DNA from: Ahrensia sp.
Lineage (GTDB): Bacteria > Pseudomonadota > Alphaproteobacteria > Rhizobiales > Rhizobiaceae
Length of the DNA stretch: 64,000 nt
Reading direction: 5' to 3'
NCBI GenBank assembly: GCA_002698425.1
Contig: NZXU01000050.1
Span: 1 to 64,000 of the forward strand
The position numbers and the translations under genes were made by a program. The notes below the pieces were generated by a model, which made no database searches, was not told the DNA's origin, and worked only from the letters and a program-made list of their open reading frames with translations. Below, piece by piece: positions 25,824-37,605 of the stretch (its first letter is position 1; the number at the start of each line of letters is the position of its first letter).

Positions 25824-28028
25824 TCAGGTCTCGTAGGTCAGGATAACAGTCGAAAGCGGCGGTAACGTTACACGCGCCGACGCCGGCTGTCCCTGGAATC
25901 CCTCACCCGTGGCCATAACGCCGCCGAGGTTGCCCCGGTTGCCTCCGCCATAGATTTCCGCATCGGTGTTCAGCGCTTCGCGCCACTTGCCCTCGATCGG
26001 CAGGCCGCACAACCAGTCGCGACGCTCCACCGGCGTGAAGTTGCAGATGACGACAACCGGCGGATCGTCCGGACCGCCACGGCGCAGCCAGGCATAGATG
26101 GAATCCTCGACCGCATTGGCCTCGATCCACTGGAAGCCGTCTTCCTCGCAGTCCTTCACATGCAGCGCCGGCATGGCGCGGTAGAGCGTGTTGAGATCGC
26201 GGACCAGCCGCTGGATGCCCTGATGGTTGGGATATTGCAGGACGCCCCAGTCGACCTCGCCGGCCTGTTTCCATTCCGCCGGCTGGGCGATCTCGCAGCC
26301 CATGAACAGAAGCTTCTTGCCGGGATGCCCCCACATGAAGCCGTAATAGGCGCGCAGATTGGCGAAGCGCTCCCATTCATTGCCGGGCATGCGGGCGAAC
26401 ATCGACCCCTTGCCGTGCACCACCTCGTCGTGGCTGATCGGCAGGATGAAGTTTTCCGAAAAGGCGTAGTGTAGGCCGAACGTCATCTGGTGGTGATGAT
26501 ATTTCCGGTAGATCGGCTCGAGCTTGATGTATTCGAGCGTGTCGTTCATCCAGCCCATGTTCCACTTGTAGCCGAAGCCGAGCCCGCCGGTGTCGACCGG
26601 GCGCGACACGCCGGGGAAACTGGTCGATTCCTCGGCCACCGTCATGATGCCGCCGACCTCGCCATAGACGGTCGTGTTCATGCGCTGGAGCATGTCGATC
26701 GCCTCTAGGTTCTCGCGGCCACCATGCTTGTTGGGCACCCATTCGCCGTCCTTGCGCGAATAGTCGCGGTAAAGCATCGATGCGACCGCATCCACGCGCA
26801 GCCCGTCCACATGGTATTCTTCGAGCCAGTAAAGCGCGTTGGAAATCAGGTAGTTGGCGACCTCGACACGGCCGTAGTTGAAGATCAGCGTGTTCCAGTC
26901 CTTGTGGAACCCCTCGCGCGGATCGGCATGCTCGTAAAGCGCGGTGCCGTCGAACTGGCCCAGCCCGTGCGCATCGGTCGGGAAATGGCCCGGAACCCAG
27001 TCGAGAATGACGCCGATGCCCTTTTCATGGGCGGCCTCGACGAGATCGCGGAATTCATGCGGCGGTCCGTGGCGGATGGTTGGCGCGAAGAGACCGACGG
27101 GCTGATAGCCCCAGGACCCGTCGAAGGGATGCTCCGACAGGGGCAGGAACTCGATGTGGGTGAACCCCATATCGTGGACGTAATCGACCAGCTCCACCGC
27201 CGCCTCCTTGTAGGAGAGCATGCGGTTGTCTTCCTTGTGGCGGCGCTTCCACGATCCGAGATGCACCTCGTAGACGGAGATCGGCGCGGTGCGGGCGTCG
27301 CGGCCGGCGCGTTCGTCCATCCAGCGCTGGTCCTTCCAGCCATAGCCCGAAATGTCGCGCACGATCGATGCGGTTTCCGGCGGGTGCTCAGCGCCGAAGC
27401 CGATCGGATCGGCTTTCAGGGGCTGGACCGTCCCGTCGGCACCGACGATGCGATATTTGTAGTGCGTGCCCTCGCCGATGCCGGGAATGAAGATTTCCCA
27501 CACGCCCGTCGAGCCGCGGCGGCGCATGACATGGCGGCGGCCATCCCACCAGTTGAAATCGCCGACCACCGAGACGCGCTGCGCATTCGGCGCCCAGACG
27601 GCGAAATGAGTGCCATGGGCGCCCTCATGCGTCATGACATGCGCGCCGAGCACGGCCCACAGACGTCGATGGGTGCCCTCGCCGAGCAGATATTCATCCA
27701 TCTCGCCGATGACCGGGCCGAAGCGGTAAGGATCGTCGAATTCCCAGCTGCCGCCATCTGCGGAGCCTTTCAGGCGATAGGTCTCGCCATCGGGAATTTC
27801 ACCGACGAACACGGAAGGCACTTCGGGAACGGGGGAGAGTTCTATGGTTTCGGAAGGGGTCACGGCGCGTAGCGCTTTGGCGCCCGGATCGTAGGCAACC
27901 AGACAGGTCTGGCCATCGATCCGGTGCGGGCCGAGCACGGCAAACGGGTCGTCATGCGACCCATCGGCAATGCGGCGCGCCGTTTCCACGGGGATCAAGG
28001 TCTTGATCAGATCGGAAGCGGACATCAT
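25824..28028 (-). CDS. glgB: 1,4-alpha-glucan branching enzyme
   Basis: A 734-residue GH13 enzyme that makes the alpha-1,6 branches of glycogen. Order of domains: an N-terminal module, the CBM48 region ('GTHFAVWAPNAQRVSVVGDFNWWDGR'-type sequence around residue 135), the catalytic barrel with 'ILDWVPGHFPTDAHGL', nucleophile in 'DGLRVDAVASMLYRDYSR', acid in 'VAEESTSFPGVSRP' and 'LPISHDEVVHGKGSM', and a C-terminal beta domain ending 'LPPLSTVILTYET'. Two adjacent ATGs at 28028 and 28025 are possible; the GAGG spacing slightly favours 28025. It is 68 nt downstream of glgP. Confidence 0.97.
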   Translation of the reverse strand: MMSASDLIKTLIPVETARRIADGSHDDPFAVLGPHRIDGQTCLVAYDPGAKALRAVTPSETIELSPVPEVPSVFVGEIPDGETYRLKGSADGGSWEFDDPYRFGPVIGEMDEYLLGEGTHRRLWAVLGAHVMTHEGAHGTHFAVWAPNAQRVSVVGDFNWWDGRRHVMRRRGSTGVWEIFIPGIGEGTHYKYRIVGADGTVQPLKADPIGFGAEHPPETASIVRDISGYGWKDQRWMDERAGRDARTAPISVYEVHLGSWKRRHKEDNRMLSYKEAAVELVDYVHDMGFTHIEFLPLSEHPFDGSWGYQPVGLFAPTIRHGPPHEFRDLVEAAHEKGIGVILDWVPGHFPTDAHGLGQFDGTALYEHADPREGFHKDWNTLIFNYGRVEVANYLISNALYWLEEYHVDGLRVDAVASMLYRDYSRKDGEWVPNKHGGRENLEAIDMLQRMNTTVYGEVGGIMTVAEESTSFPGVSRPVDTGGLGFGYKWNMGWMNDTLEYIKLEPIYRKYHHHQMTFGLHYAFSENFILPISHDEVVHGKGSMFARMPGNEWERFANLRAYYGFMWGHPGKKLLFMGCEIAQPAEWKQAGEVDWGVLQYPNHQGIQRLVRDLNTLYRAMPALHVKDCEEDGFQWIEANAVEDSIYAWLRRGGPDDPPVVVICNFTPVERRDWLCGLPIEGKWREALNTDAEIYGGGNRGNLGGVMATGEGFQGQPASARVTLPPLSTVILTYET

Positions 28029-28096
28029 GACCTCAAGCTATTCACCTCTCAGGGAATAGCAAGGGTCCAGAAAATTCAATTCGCCCGATCGTCCGA

Positions 28097-30505
28097 TCAG
28101 GACGTAACGGAATGCGCCGCCCAGACGTCGTTCATGTAGCCGCGAATGGTGCGATCCGAAGAGAACCACCCGGTCCGGGCGGTGTTGTAGGCCGCCATGC
28201 GCATCCAGGTTTTCGGATCCTGGTAAACCCGGTCGACTTCGCGCTGCTTGTCGTAATAGGCGGCGAAATCCGAGCAGACGAGGAAATAGTCGGACCAGCG
28301 CAGATTGTCGACGACATCCGCGTAACGGTCGGGCTCTCCCGGAGAGAAGGCGCCGGCTTCGATCGCGGCGATGGCCTCGGCCAGATGCGGGCTGGCGTCG
28401 ATCGCTTTCCTGGCGTGCTCCGTGACAGATCGGCGCGCCACGACTTCCGGGGCGGTCATGCCGAACAGGAAGAAATTGTCGGCGCCGACATGCTCGCGAA
28501 TTTCCACATTGGCGCCGTCGAGCGTGCCGATCGTCAGCGCGCCGTTCAGCGCGAATTTCATGTTGCCGGTGCCGGACGCTTCCTTGCCCGCCGTCGAGAT
28601 CTGCTCCGAGAGGTCGGCGGCCGGGATCAGCCTTTCGGCCAGCGTGACATTGTAGTTCGGCAGGTAGGCGACCTTCAGCATTTTGGAGGTCACCGGGTCG
28701 GAATTGATGGTGCGCGCGACGTCGTTGATCAGGTGGATGATCTTCTTGGCAAAGACATAGCCCGGCGCGGCCTTGCCGGCGAAGATCTTCACGCGCGGCG
28801 TCCAGTCTGCATTCGGATTTTCGCGCATTTCATGCCACAGCGCGATCGTCTCGAGAATGTTGAGATGCTGGCGCTTGTATTCGTGGATGCGCTTGATCTG
28901 GATGTCGTACATGGCGTCCGGGTCGAGCAGGATGCCTTCGGTGTCGCGGACGAAATTGGCGAGGTCGACCTTGTTCTTCTTTTTCGCCGCCGCATAGCGA
29001 TCCAGGAAGCCGGCATCGTCGATATGCGGTTCGATTTCGGTCAGGCGGTCGAGGTGGCCGACCCAATCATTGCCGACCACGTCGTCGATCAGCGAGGAAA
29101 GCGCCGGATTGCAGGAAAGCAGCCAGCGCCGCGGCGTGACGCCGTTCGTCTCGTTGACGATGCGGTCGGGATGGAGGCGGTTCAGTTCGGCGAAGACCGT
29201 TTCCTTCATCAGGTCCGTATGAAGCGCCGACACGCCGTTGATGCGGTGCGCCATGATGAAGGACAACTCGCCCATCTTCACATGGTCATGTTCGAGGATC
29301 GACGTCTTGCGGGTCGGGTTGCGCCTGGCGTGCAGGTCGTCGATGCGCTCGATCAGTTTCAGATGGCGCGGCAGAAGCGTGCCCATCAGGCCCTCCGACC
29401 AGCGCTCCAGCGCCTCGGGCAGCAGCGTGTGGTTGGTATAGGAGAGGCAGGCCTGCGCGATGTCGACCGACTCCTCGAAATCGAGCCCCTTGTCATCATG
29501 CAGGAGACGCACGAGCTCCGGGCCGGCAATCGCCGGATGGGTGTCATTGAGCTGGATCGCGATCTTTTGCGGCAGTTTGCGGAGATCGTCATACTCGGTG
29601 AGGAACCGGCGCAGGATGTCGCGAAGCGACGCGGCCGTGAAGAAGTATTCCTGCTTCAGCCGCAGCGTCTTGCCCTGATCTGTGGTGTCGTCGGGGTAGA
29701 GAACACGCGAGATCGTGCGCGCCAGCGCTTCCGGTTCGGCCGCGGCGGCGTATTCGCCCCGGTTGAAGCGCTCGAGGTCGAAGACACGGGTCGGCTTGGC
29801 GCTCCACAAACGCAGCGTATTCGCCCATTTCCCCTGCCAGCCGATGATCGGCGTATCATGCGCCGACGCGATGACGCGCTCGTCCGGCTGCCAGACGGCC
29901 CGCTCGCCCGCTTCCAGGACGGAGCCGCCGAAACCGATCTCGAAGGCGGCTTCCGGCCGCTCGAACTCCCAGGCATGCCGGCCGCTCAGCCAGGTCTCCG
30001 GTTCCTCGACCTGGCGCCCGTCGACGAAACGCTGGCGAAAGAGACCGTGCTCGTAGCGAATTCCGTAGCCGTGGGCCGGGCAGGCGACGGTCGACAGGGA
30101 ATCGAGGAAACAGGCCGCCAGCCGGCCGAGGCCGCCATTGCCGAGCGCCGCATCCGGCTCGTTTTCCAGAACCGCTTCAAAAGAAACGCCAAGCTCCCGG
30201 CAAACCTTCTGCGAGGTCTCCAGGAGACCGAGATTGACGATCGCGTCCTCCAAAAGGCGGCCGATCAGGAATTCCATCGACAGGTAGTAGACGCGCTTGT
30301 GCTTGCCGGCATAGGTCGCCCGCGTGGCCGCGAACCAGGGATCGACGATCCGATCGCGAACGGCCAGGGACAGGGCAACGCGCCAGTCCTGGATGTGGGC
30401 GTGTTCGGGATCCTTGCCGAACGAGTATTTCAGATGATGCAGCAGGCTTTCGCGCAATTCGGCGTCTGTCATGGTCTGTCCCTTGCCGGTGGCGGCAATC
30501 GTCAT
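28097..30505 (-). CDS. glgP: glycogen phosphorylase
   Basis: An enzyme of about 800 residues that releases glucose-1-phosphate from glycogen with PLP as cofactor. The N-terminal 'KRVYYLSMEFLIGRLLEDAIVNLG' and 'EPDAALGNGGLGRLAACFLDS' are diagnostic. The PLP-lysine motif is 'EASGTGNMKFALNGALTIGT' in the C-terminal half. It is the first gene of the eight-gene operon. The longest frame starts at 30505; an ATG at 30472 (MTDAELRESLL), preceded by AAGGGACAG, is a reasonable alternative and resembles family N-termini more closely. A possible -10 element (TAGAAT) reads on the minus strand at 30560-30555. Confidence 0.97.
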   Translation of the reverse strand: MTIAATGKGQTMTDAELRESLLHHLKYSFGKDPEHAHIQDWRVALSLAVRDRIVDPWFAATRATYAGKHKRVYYLSMEFLIGRLLEDAIVNLGLLETSQKVCRELGVSFEAVLENEPDAALGNGGLGRLAACFLDSLSTVACPAHGYGIRYEHGLFRQRFVDGRQVEEPETWLSGRHAWEFERPEAAFEIGFGGSVLEAGERAVWQPDERVIASAHDTPIIGWQGKWANTLRLWSAKPTRVFDLERFNRGEYAAAAEPEALARTISRVLYPDDTTDQGKTLRLKQEYFFTAASLRDILRRFLTEYDDLRKLPQKIAIQLNDTHPAIAGPELVRLLHDDKGLDFEESVDIAQACLSYTNHTLLPEALERWSEGLMGTLLPRHLKLIERIDDLHARRNPTRKTSILEHDHVKMGELSFIMAHRINGVSALHTDLMKETVFAELNRLHPDRIVNETNGVTPRRWLLSCNPALSSLIDDVVGNDWVGHLDRLTEIEPHIDDAGFLDRYAAAKKKNKVDLANFVRDTEGILLDPDAMYDIQIKRIHEYKRQHLNILETIALWHEMRENPNADWTPRVKIFAGKAAPGYVFAKKIIHLINDVARTINSDPVTSKMLKVAYLPNYNVTLAERLIPAADLSEQISTAGKEASGTGNMKFALNGALTIGTLDGANVEIREHVGADNFFLFGMTAPEVVARRSVTEHARKAIDASPHLAEAIAAIEAGAFSPGEPDRYADVVDNLRWSDYFLVCSDFAAYYDKQREVDRVYQDPKTWMRMAAYNTARTGWFSSDRTIRGYMNDVWAAHSVTS

Positions 30506-30714
30506 GTGAAGCTCGGATGAATATGGTCTTGGGAGGCCAAAGCGGTTTTAATCGATTCTATCGCGGATCGCCCATGCTTCCGCAACCCGAATGATCGCAA
30601 CTACGCGGATCGGGGCGGAAAACAAGCCTGCTTGCGCCACTGTGTTGCGAACACGCCACTTTCGGGGCCGCCAAACGGTTTCCAATTGCCGACGAAACGC
30701 ACTAGAAGGCGGAA

Positions 30715-31368
<654 letters not shown>

Positions 31369-31383
31369 GACCGACTGCATTCC

Positions 31384-32067
31384 ATGCCGCAACCCCTGCT
31401 GATCTTCGATTGCGACGGTGTCCTCGTGGACAGCGAGTTCATCTATCTCGATGTCGAACTGGCCTTTCTGCGCGACCTCGGCGTGACCGTCGACTGGGCG
31501 ACCTATGTGCGCGAATTCATGGCGCTCGGCCCGGCCGACTGGCGCATCAAATATGCCGGCCTGATCCTGCGCGAGACGGGAGAACCGCTGCTCGATGCCG
31601 GGTTCGAAAAGCTGAAAGCGGAATCGCGGCGGCGCGTCGCGGCGGAGTTGAAACCGGTCGAGGGCGCCGAGGCGATGCTGGAGAGCCTGACCGCCCCCCG
31701 CTGCGTGGCCTCATCCACGCAACTCGGCTTCCTGCACCGCAAGCTCGACCTCGTCGATTTCTCCCACTTCTTCGGCAACGGCATCTTTTCGGGCGACATG
31801 GTCGAGCATGGCAAGCCGGCGCCGGACCTGTTCCTGCATGCCGCGCATGCGATGGGCCATGGCAATGGAGACTGCATCGTCATCGAGGACAGCGCGAACG
31901 GGGTGCGCGGCGGCAAGGCGGCCGGCCATTTCGTGATCGGGTTCACCGGCGGGAGCCATTGCCGCAAGGGCCATGACGACACGCTGTTCGACGCGGGCGC
32001 CGATATCGTGGTCGACAGCCACGAGGCGCTGACCGACTGGATCGCGGAAGAGATGCGCGCGGCCTGA
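31384..32067 (+). CDS. HAD-superfamily phosphatase (beta-phosphoglucomutase-like subclass)
   Basis: A 227-residue haloacid-dehalogenase-type hydrolase. Motif I is 'LIFDCDGVLVDSEFI' at residues 6-20 with both aspartates; the cap domain follows. Motif II is 'CVASSTQLGF', motif III the lysine in 'MVEHGKPAPDLFL', motif IV 'CIVIEDSANGVRGGKAAG'. The CDGVLVDSE sequence is typical of beta-PGM/phosphoglycolate phosphatase relatives acting on small phosphorylated sugars. The substrate is not determined. It lies 15 nt after the RNase D-like gene and converges on the ketopantoate-reductase-family gene. Confidence 0.9.
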   Translation: MPQPLLIFDCDGVLVDSEFIYLDVELAFLRDLGVTVDWATYVREFMALGPADWRIKYAGLILRETGEPLLDAGFEKLKAESRRRVAAELKPVEGAEAMLESLTAPRCVASSTQLGFLHRKLDLVDFSHFFGNGIFSGDMVEHGKPAPDLFLHAAHAMGHGNGDCIVIEDSANGVRGGKAAGHFVIGFTGGSHCRKGHDDTLFDAGADIVVDSHEALTDWIAEEMRAA

Positions 32068-32077
32068 CGGCTGCAGA

Positions 32078-33046
32078 CTACGCCGCCACGGATTCCTCGT
32101 AGTCGCGTTGCAGGTCTTCGATCGACAGGCTTCCAGGAGCGATACCCTCGCGGACCAGCCGCCGGCCGAGTTCGCAGAGGAATACGTTGGCGGGAACCGG
32201 GACGCCATGCAGCCTGCCGATCAGCACGATCTCGCCATTGAGATAATCGGTCTCGATCGACCCGACGCCGCGGACCAGGCTTTGGGCGGACGAGGAGCCG
32301 GTGCGCTTGACGCCCGGCACCGGCGTGATTCGCATCAGGTCGTCGTGCCGGAACTCCTTCGTGTAGGCGATGCCGGCGGCCTTCAGCGCGGTTTCGGCCT
32401 CGGCTCGGCCCAGGTCGGCCAGCGTCGACTTGCGCGCCGCTTCGCCCGCCGCCGCGTCGAGGACATTCGACAGGTTCATCAGCAGCTTGCCGTATTTGCC
32501 CGGCATGACATCGGCTTCGGGGAACCCGGCGAAACCGGCATCATCCAACGCCTTGCAAATACCCTCGGCGACCTTGTCGATGCCGCGCGGATAGCGACCG
32601 ATGTTGAAGACCCCGAATTTCGGGCCGCTATTGATCACCACCTCGCCGGGCTTGACGAAATCGGCGGGCATCATGACGACGGCGGCGTAGATATTCGGGA
32701 AAAATCTCAGCGCCAGCCTTTCGTTCTCGATACCGTTCTGGGTGCAGACGATTGGCTGGCCGGCGACGCCGCATTTCTGCAGGTCCTCCAATGCGGCCCT
32801 GGTGTCCTGCGTCTTCATCGCCAGGAAAATGACGTCGTCGGATCGGAATTCGATCTCGGAGGGCGCTCCCACGCAGGGGACTTTGACGACCGTGTCGATT
32901 TCAGGCGCCCTGACACGCAATCCGCCCGCCCTCACAGCGTCGAGCTGCGCGCCGCGCGCGATGCCGATCACGTCGCGGCCGGACCGGGCCAGCATCGCCG
33001 CAAGGCCGCCGCCGATGGCGCCAAGGCCGTAGAATACAAATCGCAT
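32078..33046 (-). CDS. ketopantoate reductase family protein (PanE/ApbA-like)
   Basis: A 322-residue NADP-dependent reductase family member. The N-terminal Rossmann motif is 'MRFVFYGLGAIGGGLAAMLARSG'. The family segments 'VCTQNGIENE' and 'GKYGKLLMNLSNVLDA' (catalytic Lys and Asn) are present, and the C-terminal helical domain contains 'SSSAQSLVRG' and 'EIVLIGRLHGVPVPAN'. It could be 2-dehydropantoate 2-reductase of pantothenate synthesis, but the family is broad and no pan gene is nearby. The ATG at 33046 fits the family start; the frame is open to 33061. Likely a single gene. Confidence 0.85.
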   Translation of the reverse strand: MRFVFYGLGAIGGGLAAMLARSGRDVIGIARGAQLDAVRAGGLRVRAPEIDTVVKVPCVGAPSEIEFRSDDVIFLAMKTQDTRAALEDLQKCGVAGQPIVCTQNGIENERLALRFFPNIYAAVVMMPADFVKPGEVVINSGPKFGVFNIGRYPRGIDKVAEGICKALDDAGFAGFPEADVMPGKYGKLLMNLSNVLDAAAGEAARKSTLADLGRAEAETALKAAGIAYTKEFRHDDLMRITPVPGVKRTGSSSAQSLVRGVGSIETDYLNGEIVLIGRLHGVPVPANVFLCELGRRLVREGIAPGSLSIEDLQRDYEESVAA

Positions 33047-33071
33047 ATGACTATTCCTCAAAAAGAAAGGT

Positions 33072-33419
33072 CTATCGCTCCTTGGAGGAACGCTTTCCGA
33101 ACACGCCGACGCGCAGCATCACTTCGCGCGGAATGTCGTAGGTCGACAAGAGATGATGGTCGGTTTTCAGGCCGAGATGATCGCGCTGGATGAACAGGAC
33201 CCAGGCCCGCTCGGCGGCTTCCTGCACCAGATCGTCGCGGTCGCGGTTGGAGCCGGGCGTCGCATCGTGGCGGCGCAGCGCCTCCAGCGCCTCCTCCAGC
33301 TGCCGGCCGATGCGGCCGAGCGCCGAAGCGGTTTCCTGCATGATCTCGTAGCCAAAGGCATCGAAACCCTTGCTACCGGCATGGGGATTTCGGCGGGCGA
33401 GCGAACGGGGCGGGCGCAT
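33072..33419 (-). CDS. DUF6665 family hypothetical protein
   Basis: A 115-residue protein; the part 'FGYEIMQETASALGRIGRQLEEALEALRRHD' followed by 'LVQEAAERAWVLFIQRDHLGL', 'LLSTYDIPREVMLRVGVFG' resembles the alphaproteobacterial DUF6665 family. It is mostly helical and cytosolic, with no signal or membrane segment. Function unknown. The start at ATG 33419 (MRPPRSLARR) is chosen because an earlier start at 33491 would lie inside the rpsA terminator. It lies between rpsA and the ketopantoate-reductase-family gene on the same strand. Confidence 0.7.
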   Translation of the reverse strand: MRPPRSLARRNPHAGSKGFDAFGYEIMQETASALGRIGRQLEEALEALRRHDATPGSNRDRDDLVQEAAERAWVLFIQRDHLGLKTDHHLLSTYDIPREVMLRVGVFGKRSSKER

Positions 33420-33489
33420 TCTTCTTTCCGGACAAGCTTGTCTCGGCAAGATCGGGCGGCCGGCGTTGCGGGTCAAGCTTGCGGCCAAC

Positions 33490-33523
33490 AAAAAACCCGC
33501 CGGGCGCTGCCGCCCGGCGGGTT
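33490..33523 (-). terminator. intrinsic terminator of rpsA
   Basis: A perfect 13-bp stem (AACCCGCCGGGCG at 33494-33506 pairing with 33511-33523) encloses a 4-nt loop. On the minus strand it is followed by TTTTTT. It lies 22 nt beyond the rpsA stop at 33546, exactly where the transcript should end. Confidence 0.93.
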
Positions 33524-33545
33524 ATTCTCACGGAGACGCCAAGGC

Positions 33546-35246
33546 TTAGTTGCCTTCGCGGTTCTTCAGGGCAGCGCCCAGAATGTCGCCAAGCGAAGCG
33601 CCGGCGTCGGTCGAACCGAACTGGGCAACAGCTTCCTTCTCCTCGGCGATTTCCAGCGCCTTGATGGACAGGGAGATGCGGCGCGTCTTCTTGTCGAACT
33701 GCGTGACGCGAGCATCCACCTTCTGGCCGACGGAGAAGCGTTCCGGACGCTGCTCGTCGCGGTCGCGCGACAGATCCGAGCGACGGATGAAGCTGTCCAC
33801 GTCGTGATCGACCAGACGCACCTCGATGCCGCCATCGGTGATGCCCGTGACTTCGGCGGTCACGACAGCGTTCTTGCGCAGATCGCCCGAAGCGGCGGCT
33901 TCGCCGATCGCATCGCGGCCAAGCTGCTTGATGCCGAGCGAGATGCGTTCCTTATCGGTGTCGACGTCGAGAACCTGCGCCTGGACCATGTCACCCTTGT
34001 TGTAGGTTTCGATGGCCTGTTCGCCGGGCATGTTCCAGTCGAGATCCGACAGGTGAACCATGCCGTCCACATCGCCTTCGAGGCCGATGAAGAGACCGAA
34101 CTCGGTCTTGTTCTTGACTTCGCCCTCGACCACGGAACCAACCGGATGGGTCTGCGCGAAGGCTTCCCACGGGTTTTCCAGCGTCTGCTTGAGGCCAAGC
34201 GAGATACGGCGCTTCTGCGGGTCGACCTCGAGAACGACCACTTCCACTTCCTGAGAGGTGGAGAGGATCTTGCCCGGATGGACGTTCTTCTTCGTCCAGG
34301 ACATTTCGGACACGTGGATCAGGCCCTCGATGCCCGGCTCGATCTCGACGAACGCACCGTAGTCGGTGATGTTCGTGACCGTGCCGGTGATCTTCTTGCC
34401 GACCGGGTACTTCGTGCCGATGCCTTCCCACGGATCTTCCTGGAGCTGCTTCATGCCCAGCGAGATGCGGTGAGTTTCCTGGTTGATGCGGATGATCTGG
34501 ACCTTGACGGTCTGGCCGATCGACAGGATCTCGGAGGGGTGGTTGACGCGACGCCATGCCATGTCGGTGACGTGCAGCAGGCCGTCGATGCCGCCGAGAT
34601 CGACGAATGCACCGTAATCGGTGATGTTCTTGACGACGCCTTCGACGACCTGACCCTCTTCGAGGTTCTGGACAATTTCCGAACGCTGCTCGGCGCGGCT
34701 CTCTTCAAGAACGGTGCGGCGCGAAACGACGATGTTGCCGCGGCGCTTGTCCATCTTGAGGATTTCGAAGGGCTGCGGGTTGTGCATCAGCGGCGTGACA
34801 TCGCGCACCGGGCGGATATCGACCTGGCTACGCGGCAGGAACGCCACGGCGCCGTCCAGATCGACGGTGAAGCCGCCCTTGACCTGGTTGAAGATGACGC
34901 CTTCGACGCGCTCTCCGGCTTCGAACTTGGCTTCGAGCTTGACCCAGCTTTCCTCGCGGCGCGCTTTTTCGCGCGAGAGGACGGCTTCGCCAAGGGCGTT
35001 TTCGACGCGCTCGACATAAACTTCCACGGTGTCGCCGACCTTCAGCGATCCGTCCTTGGCCTTGGCGCCGAATTCCTTCAGCGCGATACGGCCTTCGACC
35101 TTCAGGCCGACATCGACAATCGCCATATCTTTTTCGATTGCCGTGATAATTCCCTTGACGACGGCGCCTTCCGAGGTGTCGTGATCTTCAAAGGACTGTT
35201 CGAGGAGGGACGCGAAGTCCTCCCGGCTGGGATTCATTTCTGACAT
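33546..35246 (-). CDS. rpsA: 30S ribosomal protein S1
   Basis: A 566-residue protein with six S1 (OB-fold) repeats, the usual number for proteobacterial S1. It binds mRNA leaders and brings them to the 30S subunit. The repeats show the standard pattern, e.g. 'GTVTNITDYGAFVEIEPGIEGLIHVSEMSW' split over positions 34,300-34,400 and 'GVVKNITDYGAFVDLGGIDGLLHVTDMAW' near 34,560-34,640. The start is ATG 35246 (MSEMNPSREDFASLLEQ) after CCAGGAGC; the frame extends to 35351, but that extension lies in the leader. It follows cmk by about 140 nt, so it probably has its own promoter or leader control. Confidence 0.97.
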   Translation of the reverse strand: MSEMNPSREDFASLLEQSFEDHDTSEGAVVKGIITAIEKDMAIVDVGLKVEGRIALKEFGAKAKDGSLKVGDTVEVYVERVENALGEAVLSREKARREESWVKLEAKFEAGERVEGVIFNQVKGGFTVDLDGAVAFLPRSQVDIRPVRDVTPLMHNPQPFEILKMDKRRGNIVVSRRTVLEESRAEQRSEIVQNLEEGQVVEGVVKNITDYGAFVDLGGIDGLLHVTDMAWRRVNHPSEILSIGQTVKVQIIRINQETHRISLGMKQLQEDPWEGIGTKYPVGKKITGTVTNITDYGAFVEIEPGIEGLIHVSEMSWTKKNVHPGKILSTSQEVEVVVLEVDPQKRRISLGLKQTLENPWEAFAQTHPVGSVVEGEVKNKTEFGLFIGLEGDVDGMVHLSDLDWNMPGEQAIETYNKGDMVQAQVLDVDTDKERISLGIKQLGRDAIGEAAASGDLRKNAVVTAEVTGITDGGIEVRLVDHDVDSFIRRSDLSRDRDEQRPERFSVGQKVDARVTQFDKKTRRISLSIKALEIAEEKEAVAQFGSTDAGASLGDILGAALKNREGN

Positions 35247-35260
35247 TGATGCTCCTGGGG

Positions 35261-35349
35261 GCCCGGAATAATTTCTTCGGGCACAGCGCCGGCGGGTTGG
35301 TGTTGCGTTGCTCCAAACGGCAATCCGGCCCTTGATATTCTTTCGGGCC
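35261..35349 (-). promoter_or_regulatory. rpsA leader with two possible hairpins
   Basis: In the gap between cmk and rpsA, GCCCGGA (35261-35267) can pair with TTCGGGC (35276-35282) just upstream of the Shine-Dalgarno, with one G-U pair. GGCCC (35327-35331) can pair with GGGCC (35345-35349). S1 synthesis is autoregulated through its leader in Escherichia coli, so a similar role is possible. The stems are short and the assignment is weak. Confidence 0.3.
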
Positions 35350-35387
35350 AAAATCCGGCGCGGGGACCGCTGTTCGGAAAATGCTAG

Positions 35388-37441
<2,054 letters not shown>

Positions 37442-37492
37442 TCACCTTGTCCGCCCGGTTTCCACCAATGTCGGCACAATGCGAATTCACCT

Positions 37493-37521
37493 TTGACAGC
37501 CATTTTCTTTGTCGCTATGGA
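37493..37521 (+). promoter_or_regulatory. sigma70-type promoter for the TIGR02300 gene
   Basis: TTGACA at 37493-37498 and TATGGA at 37516-37521 are separated by exactly 17 nt. The pair lies about 85 nt upstream of the GTG start at 37606, between aroA and that gene. It may also serve tRNA-Ala further downstream. Confidence 0.6.
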
Positions 37522-37605
37522 CCCAAAACATTTTTCAGGACATCAAAGACCCTCGTTCCGCCGCCGAGCCGGGCGGGACACATGGAATTTACCGAGGACG
37601 CGACT

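Noticed and set aside
28112..30520. 802-residue open frame on the plus strand opposite glgP
   Set aside because: It mirrors glgP codon by codon, is rich in Arg, Asp, Val and Leu without any family motif, and has no Shine-Dalgarno. Long antisense frames are expected in high-GC coding DNA.
33153..35243. 696-residue open frame opposite rpsA
   Set aside because: It runs through the rpsA terminator and mirrors the S1 repeats; its apparent internal repetition (repeated FxHxxHxxQxxD-like stretches) is only the S1 repeats read in antisense.
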